From CAIKNB01 sp041658705 (GTDB lineage: Bacteria; Patescibacteriota; Patescibacteriia; 2-12-FULL-60-25), in NCBI GenBank assembly GCA_041658705.1, contig JBAZZT010000001.1:62001-126000 (forward strand): a stretch of 64,000 bases of DNA, given 5' to 3'. Under the pieces are notes generated by a model. That model searched no databases and had not been told where the DNA came from. It worked only from the letters and a program-made list of their open reading frames with translations. Each line of letters starts with the position of its first letter. The first letter of the stretch is position 1. Positions 33,435-41,632 of this stretch are shown in pieces. Made by a program: the position numbers and the translations under genes.

Positions 33435-33441
33435 GATATGC

Positions 33442-33514
33442 CAAAACTCAAAGTTCAAAGTTTGAAGATTCGATCCGGCATAGTTTTGAGCTTTAAGTTT
33501 TAAACTTTAAACTA
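33442..33514. repeat. Word-type inverted repeat between rpsH and rplF
   Basis: AAAACTCAAAGTTCAAAGTT words left, GAGCTTTAAGTTTTAAACTT words right; ends five bases before the rplF ATG. Confidence 0.8.
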
Positions 33515-33519
33515 ACTTT

Positions 33520-34071
33520 ATGTCTCGCATAGGAAAAAAACCCATCATCCTGCCCGGGGGAGTCGAAGCGACCGTCGCTGCCGACAAAGTCGGCATCACA
33601 GGACCTAAAGGCAACTTGGTCGTGGCGCTCCATCCGGCGGTCACGGTCGAGCTCGGCGGCGAACCCAAAGCGCTCACCGTGAGCGTGGCCGATCCGGAGA
33701 ACGTCAAAGATAAAGCGCTCTGGGGTCTGACCCGTCAGCTTCTGGCCAACGCCGTCGAAGGCGTGCAGAAACCGTTCGAAAAATCGCTCGAGTTCGTGGG
33801 TGTAGGGTTTAAAGTCGCATTGACCGGCCGAAACCTTAAGATTGAGGTCGGCTTTTCGCACCCCGTGGATTTTCCGTTGCCTGAAGGCATCGAGGCCAAA
33901 GTCGAGAAGCAGATCCTGACGTTTGCCAGCATAGACAAGCAACTGGTCGGCGAAACCGCCGCCCGCGTGCGCCGCATCAAGCCGCCTGAACCGTACAAGG
34001 GCAAGGGCATCAAATATACCGACGAGGTCATCAAGCGCAAGGCCGGCAAAGCCGCGGTCAAGAGCGCCTAA
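33520..34071 (+). CDS. rplF: Large ribosomal subunit protein uL6
   Basis: 183 residues, two similar domains as usual. SRIGKKPIILPGGVEATVAADKVGITGPKGNL at the start, then GVGFKVALTGRNLKIEVGFSHPV and RVRRIKPPEPYKGKGIKY at the end. It lies near the sarcin-ricin loop. No Shine-Dalgarno, word-type hairpin upstream. Confidence 0.99.
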   Translation: MSRIGKKPIILPGGVEATVAADKVGITGPKGNLVVALHPAVTVELGGEPKALTVSVADPENVKDKALWGLTRQLLANAVEGVQKPFEKSLEFVGVGFKVALTGRNLKIEVGFSHPVDFPLPEGIEAKVEKQILTFASIDKQLVGETAARVRRIKPPEPYKGKGIKYTDEVIKRKAGKAAVKSA

Positions 34072-34076
34072 ACACT

Positions 34077-34436
34077 ATGAAAAGCGACATCAAGAAAAAA
34101 ATCCGGCGTGAGCGACGCATCATCCGTGTCCGCGCCAAAATTTCCGGGACCGCCGAGCGGCCGCGTTTGGCCGTGCGTCGGACGCTCACGCACATCTACG
34201 CCCAACTCATCGACGATGTAGCGGGCCGCACTCTGGCTGCCGCCTCGGACACCGAGCTTAAAGGCACGAAGAAACTCACCAAGACCGAAGCTGCGATGGA
34301 AGTGGGTAAGGCTATCGCGGAAAAGGCTAAAGCCAAGGACATCGGCAGCGTGGTTTTCGATCGGCGTGATAAGCGCTACCACGGTCGCCTGAAGGCGTTG
34401 GCCGACGCGGCGCGCGCAGCCGGTCTAAAGTTTTAA
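34077..34436 (+). CDS. rplR: Large ribosomal subunit protein uL18
   Basis: 119 residues. IRRERRIIRVRAKISGTAERPRLAVRRTLTHIYAQLIDD, then VGKAIAEKAKAKDIGSVVFDRRDKRYHGRLKALADAAR. It binds 5S rRNA with L5. Five bases after rplF. Confidence 0.98.
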   Translation: MKSDIKKKIRRERRIIRVRAKISGTAERPRLAVRRTLTHIYAQLIDDVAGRTLAAASDTELKGTKKLTKTEAAMEVGKAIAEKAKAKDIGSVVFDRRDKRYHGRLKALADAARAAGLKF

Positions 34437-34440
34437 ATAT

Positions 34441-35214
34441 ATGACTGAAGAGAACAAACAGATAACCGAACAGACTCCAGCCGAGAAGCCGGTTGCTGCA
34501 GCACCCGAAACACCTGTGGCGCCTGCAACCCCCGCGATACCCGTCGCAACACCTGTGGCTGCAGCGCATGCGGCACCTGCGGCTAGGCCGGCTATGGCAC
34601 AACGCGGTCGGGGTCCGGGAGGCGGCGGACAACGCGGCGGCGGTATGTTCCGCGGCCGAGGCGGTCAGGGAGGCGGAGGTCCGCGTCGCGGAGGTCCGCC
34701 GCGCAAAGGCGGTCCTGGTTCGGATGTCCCGACTGAATCGGATTACGAGGAAAAAAATCTCGAGGTAGCGCGCGTCACTCGCGTGACCAAGGGCGGCAAG
34801 CGCATGCGCTTTCGAGTCTTGACCGTGATCGGCAACCGCAAAGGCCGCGTGGGTTTTGGCTTGGCTAAAGGCCTGGATGTGGCCGGCGCCACGGCTAAAG
34901 CCACGGCCCAAGCGCGCAAAGCCTTGATTACCTTGAGCCTGCACAATGAAACGATTCCGCATGCCGTGGATGCAAAATTCGCGGCCGCGCGCGTGTTGCT
35001 CAAACCGGCTCCTAAAGGTACCGGCATCAAAGCGGGCGGCGCGGTGCGTGTCGTGCTCGAGCTCGCCGGCGTACCCAACGTCGTCTCCAAGATCCTGGGT
35101 TCCGCCAATAAGATCAACAACGTGAAGGCGACCTTCATCGCGCTCAAAAAACTCCGTTTGCCCGCGGCCAAGACCGAAGGGCAGGACGAAGGCGCCAAAC
35201 CCGTGAACGCATAA
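34441..35214 (+). CDS. rpsE: Small ribosomal subunit protein uS5 with long Ala/Pro and Arg-Gly extension
   Basis: 257 residues; bacterial S5 is about 165-170. The core starts near residue 105 (NLEVARVTRVTKGGKRMRFRVLTVIGNRKGRVGFGLAKG) and includes PHAVDAKFAAARVLLKPAPKGTGIKAGG. Before it lie an Ala/Pro/Val-rich stretch (residues about 12-50) and a Gly/Arg-rich RGRG, RGGG, RGRGG segment (about 54-90) like an RGG box. The extension is likely disordered, solvent-exposed near the mRNA entry, and may bind RNA; this is inference. No rpmD follows. Confidence 0.97.
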   Translation: MTEENKQITEQTPAEKPVAAAPETPVAPATPAIPVATPVAAAHAAPAARPAMAQRGRGPGGGGQRGGGMFRGRGGQGGGGPRRGGPPRKGGPGSDVPTESDYEEKNLEVARVTRVTKGGKRMRFRVLTVIGNRKGRVGFGLAKGLDVAGATAKATAQARKALITLSLHNETIPHAVDAKFAAARVLLKPAPKGTGIKAGGAVRVVLELAGVPNVVSKILGSANKINNVKATFIALKKLRLPAAKTEGQDEGAKPVNA

Positions 35215-35218
35215 ACAT

Positions 35219-35689
35219 ATGGCTTTGACTTTGCACACCATCGCGCCCAACAAAGGCGCCAAGACCAAAAAGTTCCGGGTAGGACGCGGCGAAGGTTCGG
35301 GTTCGGGCAAGACCGCCGGACGCGGAACCAAGGGCCAGCGCTCCCGTTCGGGCGGCCGCAATAAGCTTAAGATGCGGGGCATGCGCCAGATGCTGTTGAG
35401 TTTCCCTAAGTTGCGCGGCTTCAAGAGCCGTCGCATCAAAGCGACCACGTTGCGTTTGGATAAAGTCACGGCGGCTTTCGCCAGCAACGAAAAAATCGAC
35501 CTCAAAGCGTTGAAGTCCAAAGGTCTCATCGATAAGACGATCAATCATGTTAAACTGGTGGGCGCAGCCGCTCCGGATAAGGCTTTGACCTTCGCGGCCA
35601 TCGCGGCCTCGGCCAGCGCCAAGGCGGCAGTCGAGAAAGCCGGCGGTTCTTTTGCCGCAGCAGCGAAAAAGAAGAAGAAATTAAGCTAG
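35219..35689 (+). CDS. rplO: Large ribosomal subunit protein uL15
   Basis: 156 residues. LHTIAPNKGAKTKKFRVGRGEGSGSGKTAGRGTKGQRSRSGG is the L15 signature; the carboxyl end has an Ala-rich helix and a Lys tail. It follows rpsE directly, the place where L30 (rpmD) would lie in most bacteria; none is present. Confidence 0.98.
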   Translation: MALTLHTIAPNKGAKTKKFRVGRGEGSGSGKTAGRGTKGQRSRSGGRNKLKMRGMRQMLLSFPKLRGFKSRRIKATTLRLDKVTAAFASNEKIDLKALKSKGLIDKTINHVKLVGAAAPDKALTFAAIAASASAKAAVEKAGGSFAAAAKKKKKLS

Positions 35690-35774
35690 ACAGTAGAGAG
35701 TAGAGGGTAGAGAGTAGCCAGGCCAGCCTAAACTTTTGGCTACCCTCTACACTCTAGCTTCTACCCTCTCGTCT
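35686..35774. repeat. Word-type inverted repeat between rplO and secY
   Basis: GTAGAGAGTAGAGGGTAGAG words left (ending AGTAGCC), GGCTACCCTCTACACTCTAG words right; ends about eight bases before the secY ATG and begins at the rplO stop. Confidence 0.85.
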
Positions 35775-35781
35775 AAAACCT

Positions 35782-37056
35782 ATGTGGGAAAAATTACAAG
35801 ACATTTGGCGGGTCAAGGAAGTCCGTAACGGACTGCTCTTCGTGCTGGCCATGATGGTCCTGTTCCGCTTTGCGGCTCATGTGCCGTTGCCGGGCATCGA
35901 CCTCGCCGCCTTAAGTCGCTACTTCCAAGCCAACCAAGTCCTGGGTCTGCTCAACCTGTTTTCCGGCGGTACGGTGCGCAACTTCGCGGTCATCGCCTTG
36001 AGCGTCGCGCCTTACATCACGGCTTCGATCATTTTTCAGCTTTTGACCATGATCGTGCCTAAGTTGGAGGAGATCCAAAAAGAAGGCGAGCAGGGACAGA
36101 AGCGCATCAACCAATGGACGCGCCTGTTGACCGTGCCGCTCGCCATCCTGCAATCCTTCGCCTTGATCCAGCTGCTGCGCCAATCGCAATTCAACATCAT
36201 GACCAAGACCGATGCGCTGCATATCGCGGGCATCATCGTGACGGTCACGGCCGGCACCGTCTTCCTCATGTGGTTGGGCGAGCTCATGTCCGAGAAGAAA
36301 GTCGGCAACGGCATCTCACTTTTGATCTTCGCCGGCATCTTGGCCGACATGCCGCGTTCGTTCGGGCAGCTCCTCGTCTCCTACGATCCCTCGCAACTCC
36401 TGACCTATCTGCTTTACGGTTTGATCGCCATCCTGACCATCGTCGGCGTGGTCTTCATCACCGAGGGTCAGCGCAATATCCCGATTCAGTATGCGCGCCA
36501 GACGCGGGGAGGCGGATCTTCAGGCGGCGTAGCCACGAGTCTGCCGTTGCGCGTCAACATGGCGGGCGTCATCCCAATCATCTTCGCGATTTCGATCATG
36601 CTCTTGCCGTCGGTCATGGCACAATTTTTCATCCACGCGCGCACCGCATGGATCGCCAGCACGGCGCAATGGATCAATGCGGCACTGCAGAACCAAATCG
36701 TGTACGGCGCGCTGTATTTCCTGCTCGTGGTCATGTTCACCTTCTTCTACACCTCCGTGGTGTTCCATCCGGATCGCATCGCCGAGAATCTCCAGAAGCA
36801 AGGTGGCTTCATCCTGGGCATCCGCCCCGGCAAACCCACCGCGGAATATCTGCAGAAAGTCATCAACCGCATCAACTTGGTCGGTGCCATCTTTTTGGGC
36901 CTGATCGCCGTGCTGCCTATCTTGGCGCAAGGCGCCGGAGGCTCGCGTCTTTTGGCCATCGGCGGTACTTCGCTCTTGATCGTGGTCTCGGTCGTCATCG
37001 AGACGGTCAAGCAAGTCGAGGCGCAACTCACCATGCGGCAGTACGACGTGTATTGA
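35782..37056 (+). CDS. secY: Protein translocase subunit SecY
   Basis: 424 residues with ten hydrophobic helices. The channel of the Sec export system. Recognised by RFAAHVPLPGIDLAAL (plug and first helices), FSGGTVRNFAVIALSVAPYITASIIFQLLT, the cytoplasmic loop YARQTRGGGSSGGVATSLPLRVNMAGVIPIIFA, and a carboxyl IETVKQVEAQLTMRQYDVY. A terminator follows, so adk is not in the same transcript by default. Confidence 0.99.
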   Translation: MWEKLQDIWRVKEVRNGLLFVLAMMVLFRFAAHVPLPGIDLAALSRYFQANQVLGLLNLFSGGTVRNFAVIALSVAPYITASIIFQLLTMIVPKLEEIQKEGEQGQKRINQWTRLLTVPLAILQSFALIQLLRQSQFNIMTKTDALHIAGIIVTVTAGTVFLMWLGELMSEKKVGNGISLLIFAGILADMPRSFGQLLVSYDPSQLLTYLLYGLIAILTIVGVVFITEGQRNIPIQYARQTRGGGSSGGVATSLPLRVNMAGVIPIIFAISIMLLPSVMAQFFIHARTAWIASTAQWINAALQNQIVYGALYFLLVVMFTFFYTSVVFHPDRIAENLQKQGGFILGIRPGKPTAEYLQKVINRINLVGAIFLGLIAVLPILAQGAGGSRLLAIGGTSLLIVVSVVIETVKQVEAQLTMRQYDVY

Positions 37057-37065
37057 AACTAGCCA

Positions 37066-37106
37066 GTAGGGGCGCATGCCATGCGCCCTGCCGGTAGACG
37101 GTAGCC
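37066..37106. repeat. GTAGGGGCGCATG palindrome and word arm after secY
   Basis: GTAGGGGCGCATGCC and its complement ATGCGCCC (37066-37090), then GGTAGACGGTAGCC words. Confidence 0.75.
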
Positions 37107-37107
37107 T

Positions 37108-37133
37108 AAAAAACGGTCCAAGAGGCCGTTTTT
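37108..37133 (+). terminator. Rho-independent terminator after secY
   Basis: AAAAACGG and CCGTTTTT arms around TCCAAGAGG; the T tract is in the right arm. Confidence 0.8.
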
Positions 37134-37207
37134 GCGTTAAGGGCATAATTGAGAATCTGATGTAAAATTACACGTTATTCAGCGGTCGGACGAGTTAGTG
37201 ACAGGAT

Positions 37208-37236
37208 TTGACAAAATGGTCGTTTAATATTAATTT
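37208..37236 (+). promoter_or_regulatory. Promoter of the orphan gene at 37299
   Basis: TTGACA (37208-37213), 17 bases, TAATTT (37231-37236). Confidence 0.75.
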
Positions 37237-37298
37237 AGCCAATCAGATCGATCCTTTACGCTTGGGTAAAACCGTTGTTCATTCCAAGGAGATGACTC

Positions 37299-37976
37299 AT
37301 GAATGAGACCGTGCAAGAACTCCGTGACAAGATTGGTGCGCTCAAGGTCAAGGAATGGGAGAATAGTTTTATCCGTAAGCAGCTCGCGGCTGCGCAGAAC
37401 CGTTTGGCCTACCTGACCGCCTCCGTGTACGTCGTCGTCGATGACGGTAAGGAAGCCGCACTCTACGGCGTATCGTCCGAGGCCAAGACGCGGGCGCAAG
37501 GCTTGTTCATGTCCCTCGGCGAAGACGACGTCGTCGACATCAGATGTCACCTCGTGATGGGGTCTTTCACGCTTTGCCTTCCGCCTGGCGAGCAGGTCAA
37601 CTTCACGGTGACGACAGATCTCGCAGGCGAGGTCCCGGTCGTCTACTGCGTCGGTTCGTTCTTCAACCTGGACTTCGCTCAAGAAGATGCGCAGACGCGA
37701 CAGGGCCGCTACCCAAAACAGTTCACGCCGGCCAATTCGATGGCTTCTCTCGAGTACAGTGAGGAAGAAATCACGGAGCTCCTCGACAGGACTCCCGAGA
37801 CGTGGGTGGGCGGGCTGTTTCGCGCATACAACTCTGGCAACTTCACGATGGCTCAACGGATAACTTTCGAGAAAGCATTGATGCGTGACGAGAAGCTGCG
37901 GGAGCGGTGTCAACATCTGCGGGACGAAAAACGCGGACATGACGAAGCATCCATCAAGCAGACCATGGAGAAGTAA
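37299..37976 (+). CDS. Hypothetical protein, stand-alone cassette between secY and adk
   Basis: 225 residues, not recognised. ATG at 37299 follows AAGGAG. A coiled or helical amino end (NETVQELRDKIGALKVKEWENSFIRKQLAAAQNRL) leads into a beta-type middle (SVYVVVDDGKEAALYGVSSEAK, then HLVMGSFTLCLPPGEQVNFTVTTD). The carboxyl end is acidic and helical. No export signal. It has its own promoter and terminator and breaks the otherwise conserved secY-adk-map order. Confidence 0.75.
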   Translation: MNETVQELRDKIGALKVKEWENSFIRKQLAAAQNRLAYLTASVYVVVDDGKEAALYGVSSEAKTRAQGLFMSLGEDDVVDIRCHLVMGSFTLCLPPGEQVNFTVTTDLAGEVPVVYCVGSFFNLDFAQEDAQTRQGRYPKQFTPANSMASLEYSEEEITELLDRTPETWVGGLFRAYNSGNFTMAQRITFEKALMRDEKLRERCQHLRDEKRGHDEASIKQTMEK

Positions 37977-37995
37977 CTCGCGCATCCGCGCGGCA

Positions 37996-38038
37996 AGAGC
38001 ACACCTGCTTACGCCGTCGTCGGGTGCGCTCTTTTTTT
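37996..38038 (+). terminator. Rho-independent terminator after the orphan gene
   Basis: AGAGCACACC and GGTGCGCTCT arms with one mismatch, then TTTTTTT. The loop is 16 bases. Confidence 0.7.
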
Positions 38039-38137
38039 GTAAACGACGAGATGAATCACGCCCCTACACCCGTTCATAGGGTTGTGGTATTGTTGCCGGG
38101 CTGCGGGCGCGTGAGCGTACCGCGGCAGCAAGAACTT

Positions 38138-38797
38138 ATGGCGCGCAAAAAAATCAGGGCAGTGCTTTTCGGCCCCCAAGGCAGCGGCAAAGGCACGCAA
38201 GGTCAGCTTTTGGCCGACCGTTTTGATATCCCGCTGGTGGGCGCCGGCGACCTTTTTCGCGCCGAAATCTCGGCCAAGACGCAGCTGGGTAGGCTGGTCG
38301 AGGATTACGTGGGTCACGGCACGCTCGCGCCGGATGAGCTCGTGAACGCGGTCATCGCCAACCAGCTCAAGCGTCTCAATCTTGAACGCGGTTTCATTCT
38401 GGACGGCTATCCGCGCAACGTCGATCAAGCCGAATATCTGGATCGTATCCTCAAAGTCAATCTTGCCATCTACATCCGCATCTCGGACAAAGAATCGGTG
38501 CGCCGTCTCATGGGGCGTCTGCAGTGCAGCAAGTGCAAACATACTTATCACGTGATCGAAGCCAAGCCGAGCAAGCCCGGTATCTGTTCGGTCTGCGGCG
38601 GCAAACTCATCAAGCGCAGTGATGACACCGAAGACATCATCCGCCGCCGTCTCGCCGCATTCCATTTCATGACCGAACCTCTGGCCGCTTACTATCGCAA
38701 ACAAGGCGTGCTCTTGGCGGTCAACGGTGAACAACCCATCCAATATCTGTTCGATGATTTATTGAAGAAGATCTCGAAGCTAGGATTCCAAACTTAA
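38138..38797 (+). CDS. adk: Adenylate kinase
   Basis: 219 residues from ATG 38138; the longer frame from 38024 starts in the previous terminator. It interconverts AMP, ADP and ATP. P loop GPQGSGKGT at residues 12-20, AMP-site GDLFRAEI and GFILDGYPRNVDQAEYL, and a LID with four Cys (CSKC and CSVCGG) that likely hold structural zinc. The LID is of the long form. No Shine-Dalgarno. Confidence 0.97.
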   Translation: MARKKIRAVLFGPQGSGKGTQGQLLADRFDIPLVGAGDLFRAEISAKTQLGRLVEDYVGHGTLAPDELVNAVIANQLKRLNLERGFILDGYPRNVDQAEYLDRILKVNLAIYIRISDKESVRRLMGRLQCSKCKHTYHVIEAKPSKPGICSVCGGKLIKRSDDTEDIIRRRLAAFHFMTEPLAAYYRKQGVLLAVNGEQPIQYLFDDLLKKISKLGFQT

Positions 38798-38814
38798 GCA
38801 GTCCCCAGAAACCC

Positions 38815-38840
38815 TTTGGCTACCCTCTACCCTCTACCCC
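38815..38840. repeat. Right half of a word-type repeat before map
   Basis: TTGGCTACCCTCTACCCTCT words only; no left arm is present. It ends one base before the map ATG. Confidence 0.6.
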
Positions 38841-38841
38841 C

Positions 38842-39621
38842 ATGTCTCTGATCAAAACGCCGCAAGAAATTGAGAGCCTGAAAGAAGGGGGAGCGATCCT
38901 TTCCCAGGCTTTGGTCAAGGCCATGCTCGCTTGCAAGGTCGGCGCGACGACGATCGACATCGAACGCGCGGCACGCGACTTCTTAAAACAAAACGGCGCC
39001 AAACCTTCCTTTTTGGGTTACCAAACTGATTCGTCCGATCCGCCGTATCCATCGGCTCTGTGCATTTCGTTCAACGACGAGGTGGTCCATGGTCCCGCGA
39101 CACCCGAGAGGACCGTGCGCGAGGGCGACTTGGTGAGTTTGGATATCGGTGCGTGGTACAAAGGTTTGGCGACCGATATGGCTACGACCATCTTGGTCGG
39201 CAAAGTCTCGCCCAAAGTGCGCGCCTTGGCGGAGGATACGCGCCAAGCGCTCAAGCTCGCGCTCGGGACAGTGCGTGCCGGCGCTTGGATTTCGGACATC
39301 GGCGCATCCATTGAAGACTATCTCAAACCGCGCGGCTACGGCATCGTGAAAGATTTGGTGGGACACGGCGTAGGCCATGCCGTGCATGAGGATCCGCAGA
39401 TACCTAACTATCGCGAACCGCGCACGCCTAAAGTGCGCATGCAAAGCGGGATGATCTTGGCCATCGAGCCGATGGTGAGCTTGGGTGATTGGCGCGTGGA
39501 CCAAAAAGACGACGGTTGGACCATCGTGACCCGCGACCATTCACCCGCGGCGCATTTCGAAGTGACCGTTGCGGTGACGGACAAAGGCCACGAACTGATA
39601 ACGCCTTGGCCGGAAATCTGA
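38842..39621 (+). CDS. map: Methionine aminopeptidase, type I
   Basis: 259 residues. It removes the initiator Met from new proteins. Metal-binding residues are in LDIGAWYKGLATDM (two Asp), GHGVGHAVHEDPQIPNY (His), MILAIEPMV (Glu) and the final Glu in FEVTVAVTDKGHELIT. The amino end IKTPQEIESLKEGGAILSQAL is typical. No zinc-finger extension. It follows adk as in other bacteria, and DUF711 follows one base later. Confidence 0.98.
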   Translation: MSLIKTPQEIESLKEGGAILSQALVKAMLACKVGATTIDIERAARDFLKQNGAKPSFLGYQTDSSDPPYPSALCISFNDEVVHGPATPERTVREGDLVSLDIGAWYKGLATDMATTILVGKVSPKVRALAEDTRQALKLALGTVRAGAWISDIGASIEDYLKPRGYGIVKDLVGHGVGHAVHEDPQIPNYREPRTPKVRMQSGMILAIEPMVSLGDWRVDQKDDGWTIVTRDHSPAAHFEVTVAVTDKGHELITPWPEI

Positions 39622-39622
39622 T

Positions 39623-40633
39623 ATGAGAGAAAAGATCATCCGTTCAGTCTGCCAATTCGCGGATTCGTTCGACGAGAGTTTGTTGGAAAAACTCGCCGCT
39701 ACGCGCGAACGTTTGGTCAACGCCGGTTACGAAGTACAGACGCTGCGCGTCTGCACGAAAAAACAGGATATCGACGCGTTAGTCGGTCACGGATTGGACG
39801 AAGTAAGCATCGGGACAGTGCTGTTTGATGACTTGAACAAACAGCGTGAAGCTTTTTTTCGAACTGAAACGGTCTCGCTGAACGTTGATTTGACGTCAAC
39901 CGAAATCACTCCGACACACGTCGCCTGGCTGTTCGATTTGATCGAACATCAACCGAACAAGACGTTCAATTTCGCCTTTGTCTTCAATAACCCGCCTTCC
40001 AGCCCCTTTTTTCCGTCGGCTAAATTTACGGCTCCCGGTTTCTCGTTGGGTCTTCAACCGACCAATTTGGCCGTTGGATGCGACTCGCTTCAAGGTTGGT
40101 TAGAAAAAATGCGCGCGACTTGGTCGGAATTGGCAGAAATGTTTCAGGCTGACGAAGATTTTCTCGGTATCGATTCCTCCGTCGCTCCGCTCTTCGGAGA
40201 AGAGGGTAGTTTGGTCGCCATCATGCGTAGGCTCGTCGGGTCTTTCGATAAATCCGTGCTGACGGATTCGTATCTAAGGATCACCGAGTGGATAAAAGAG
40301 CAAAACCCAAAACCCATCGGTCTGTGCGGCCTGATGTTTCCCTGTCTTGAAGATTTCCTTTTGGCCGAAGAATATGAGAAAGGAAATTTTTCGTTGGAGC
40401 GCAATTTATATCTGTCTCTCAACAGCGGTTTGGGGATAGACACGTATCCCATTGGGATAGATGAAAAACCGGAAAGCGTCTTGAACGTCTTGCGTGTCGT
40501 CCAGAAGCTATCGAATAAATACGTCAAACCGCTGTCCGTCCGTTTCGTTTCCGATGGAAAAGCCAAGATTGGCCAGAAGACTGATTTCAAGAATCAGTAT
40601 CTGAAGGATGTCGTGGTCCGTCCGATCGCATGA
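39623..40633 (+). CDS. DUF711-like protein
   Basis: 336 residues. Segments FLGIDSSVAPLFGEEGSLVAIMRRLVGS, KSVLTDSYLRITEWIKE and NLYLSLNSGLGIDTYPIGIDEKPESVLN fit the DUF711 (UPF0210) family, whose function is not established although it is related to glycyl-radical-like folds. It is shorter than many members (about 400-450). It begins one base past map and overlaps the ORF6N gene by ATGA, so all three are one transcript. No Shine-Dalgarno. Confidence 0.7.
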   Translation: MREKIIRSVCQFADSFDESLLEKLAATRERLVNAGYEVQTLRVCTKKQDIDALVGHGLDEVSIGTVLFDDLNKQREAFFRTETVSLNVDLTSTEITPTHVAWLFDLIEHQPNKTFNFAFVFNNPPSSPFFPSAKFTAPGFSLGLQPTNLAVGCDSLQGWLEKMRATWSELAEMFQADEDFLGIDSSVAPLFGEEGSLVAIMRRLVGSFDKSVLTDSYLRITEWIKEQNPKPIGLCGLMFPCLEDFLLAEEYEKGNFSLERNLYLSLNSGLGIDTYPIGIDEKPESVLNVLRVVQKLSNKYVKPLSVRFVSDGKAKIGQKTDFKNQYLKDVVVRPIA

Positions 40634-41148
40634 ATATGAGTTTAGTCGATCAAGCATTGATTCCCGCAGAGCGCATCGTCGATAAGTTGTATATTTTTCG
40701 CGGACAAAAAGTCATGTTGGACCGTGATTTGGCGGATTTATACGGAGTACCGACCAAAGTGCTCAATCAGGCCGTGCAGCGTAATATCAAGCGTTTTCCT
40801 TCGGATTTCATGTTCAAATTGACCACGGAGGAGCTGAAAAATTCAAGGTCACAATTTGTGACCTCAAGTTGGGGCGGCGTCCGTTATCCGCCTTTGGCTT
40901 TCACCGAACAAGGCGTGGCCATGCTCTCCAGCGTTTTGAATAGCGAGCGCGCCATTCTGGTGAACATCCAGATTATCCGCACCTTTGCCCGCTTACGTGA
41001 GATGATTGCTTCGCACGAAGATCTGCGTTTAAAACTTGAAGCGTTGGAGCGCAGATATGATGAACAGTTCAAGATTATTTTTGACGCTTTCCGTAAAATG
41101 TTGGAAGATGAAAACGCTAAATCACAGATAGGGTTCAAAGAAATTTGA
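40630..41148 (+). CDS. ORF6N-domain DNA-binding protein
   Basis: 172 residues. The ORF6N domain occupies roughly residues 10-100: IPAERIVDKLYIFRGQKVMLDRDLADLYGVPTKVLNQAVQRN, then RFPSDFMFKLTTEE and PLAFTEQGVAMLSSVLNSERAILVNIQIIRTFARLRE. The end is a coiled coil. The family is common in phages and mobile regions and is thought to bind DNA. Finding it between DUF711 and ruvX in a housekeeping run is odd. A second possible start, ATG at 40636, lies two codons in. Confidence 0.93.
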   Translation: MNMSLVDQALIPAERIVDKLYIFRGQKVMLDRDLADLYGVPTKVLNQAVQRNIKRFPSDFMFKLTTEELKNSRSQFVTSSWGGVRYPPLAFTEQGVAMLSSVLNSERAILVNIQIIRTFARLREMIASHEDLRLKLEALERRYDEQFKIIFDAFRKMLEDENAKSQIGFKEI

Positions 41149-41149
41149 T

Positions 41150-41545
41150 ATGCGTATCATGGGAATTGATTACGGTTCGAAACGCGTCGGTATCGCGCTC
41201 GGGGACACCGAGTCGCGCATCGCTTCGCCTTGGAAAGTCTTGCCTAACGAGGGAGCGCTGGCTTTGCTGGATGCCGTGAACGAGATCGTCAAGCGCGATT
41301 TGGTCGAAGCTTTCGTGGTGGGCGTGCCGGAACCGTTGCGCGACGCGGGGCTCGTGAACAAGCAAGTCAAAGAGACGCAAAATTTCATCTCCGGTCTTAA
41401 GCGGTTGGGATTGCCGGTCAACGAAGTCTCCGAAGTCTTGTCCTCGCGTCTGGCGGCACGCCAAGCCGCGGAAGCAGGAGACAGGGAGAAACGCGACGAT
41501 TTGGCCGCGGCGGCCATCTTGCAGACCTGGCTGGATAGGGAATAG
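41150..41545 (+). CDS. ruvX: RuvX/YqgF-family putative Holliday junction resolvase
   Basis: 131 residues. RNase H-like fold with MGIDYGSKRVGIALGD at the amino end (first catalytic Asp), VVGVPEPL, and EVLSSRLAARQAAEAGDREKRDDLAAAAILQTWLD at the end (Glu and Asp ligands). In E. coli YqgF acts in 16S rRNA end processing as well. It starts one base after the ORF6N gene. Confidence 0.93.
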   Translation: MRIMGIDYGSKRVGIALGDTESRIASPWKVLPNEGALALLDAVNEIVKRDLVEAFVVGVPEPLRDAGLVNKQVKETQNFISGLKRLGLPVNEVSEVLSSRLAARQAAEAGDREKRDDLAAAAILQTWLDRE

Positions 41546-41550
41546 AGGAT

Positions 41551-41622
41551 AGAAGCTTGAAGCTAGAATCTAGAAGCTAGAATCCTAACTTCCAGCTTCT
41601 AGATTCTAGCTTCCAGCTTCCA
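41551..41622. repeat. Word-type inverted repeat between ruvX and recO
   Basis: GAAGCTTGAAGCTAGAATCT words left, CTTCCAGCTTCTAGATTCTA words right; ends 10 bases before recO. Confidence 0.85.
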
Positions 41623-41632
41623 ACTTTTAACC

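Noticed and set aside
36114..37097. Frame of 327 codons overlapping secY
   Set aside because: Shadow of secY in another frame, rich in His, Arg and Pro as such shadows are here.
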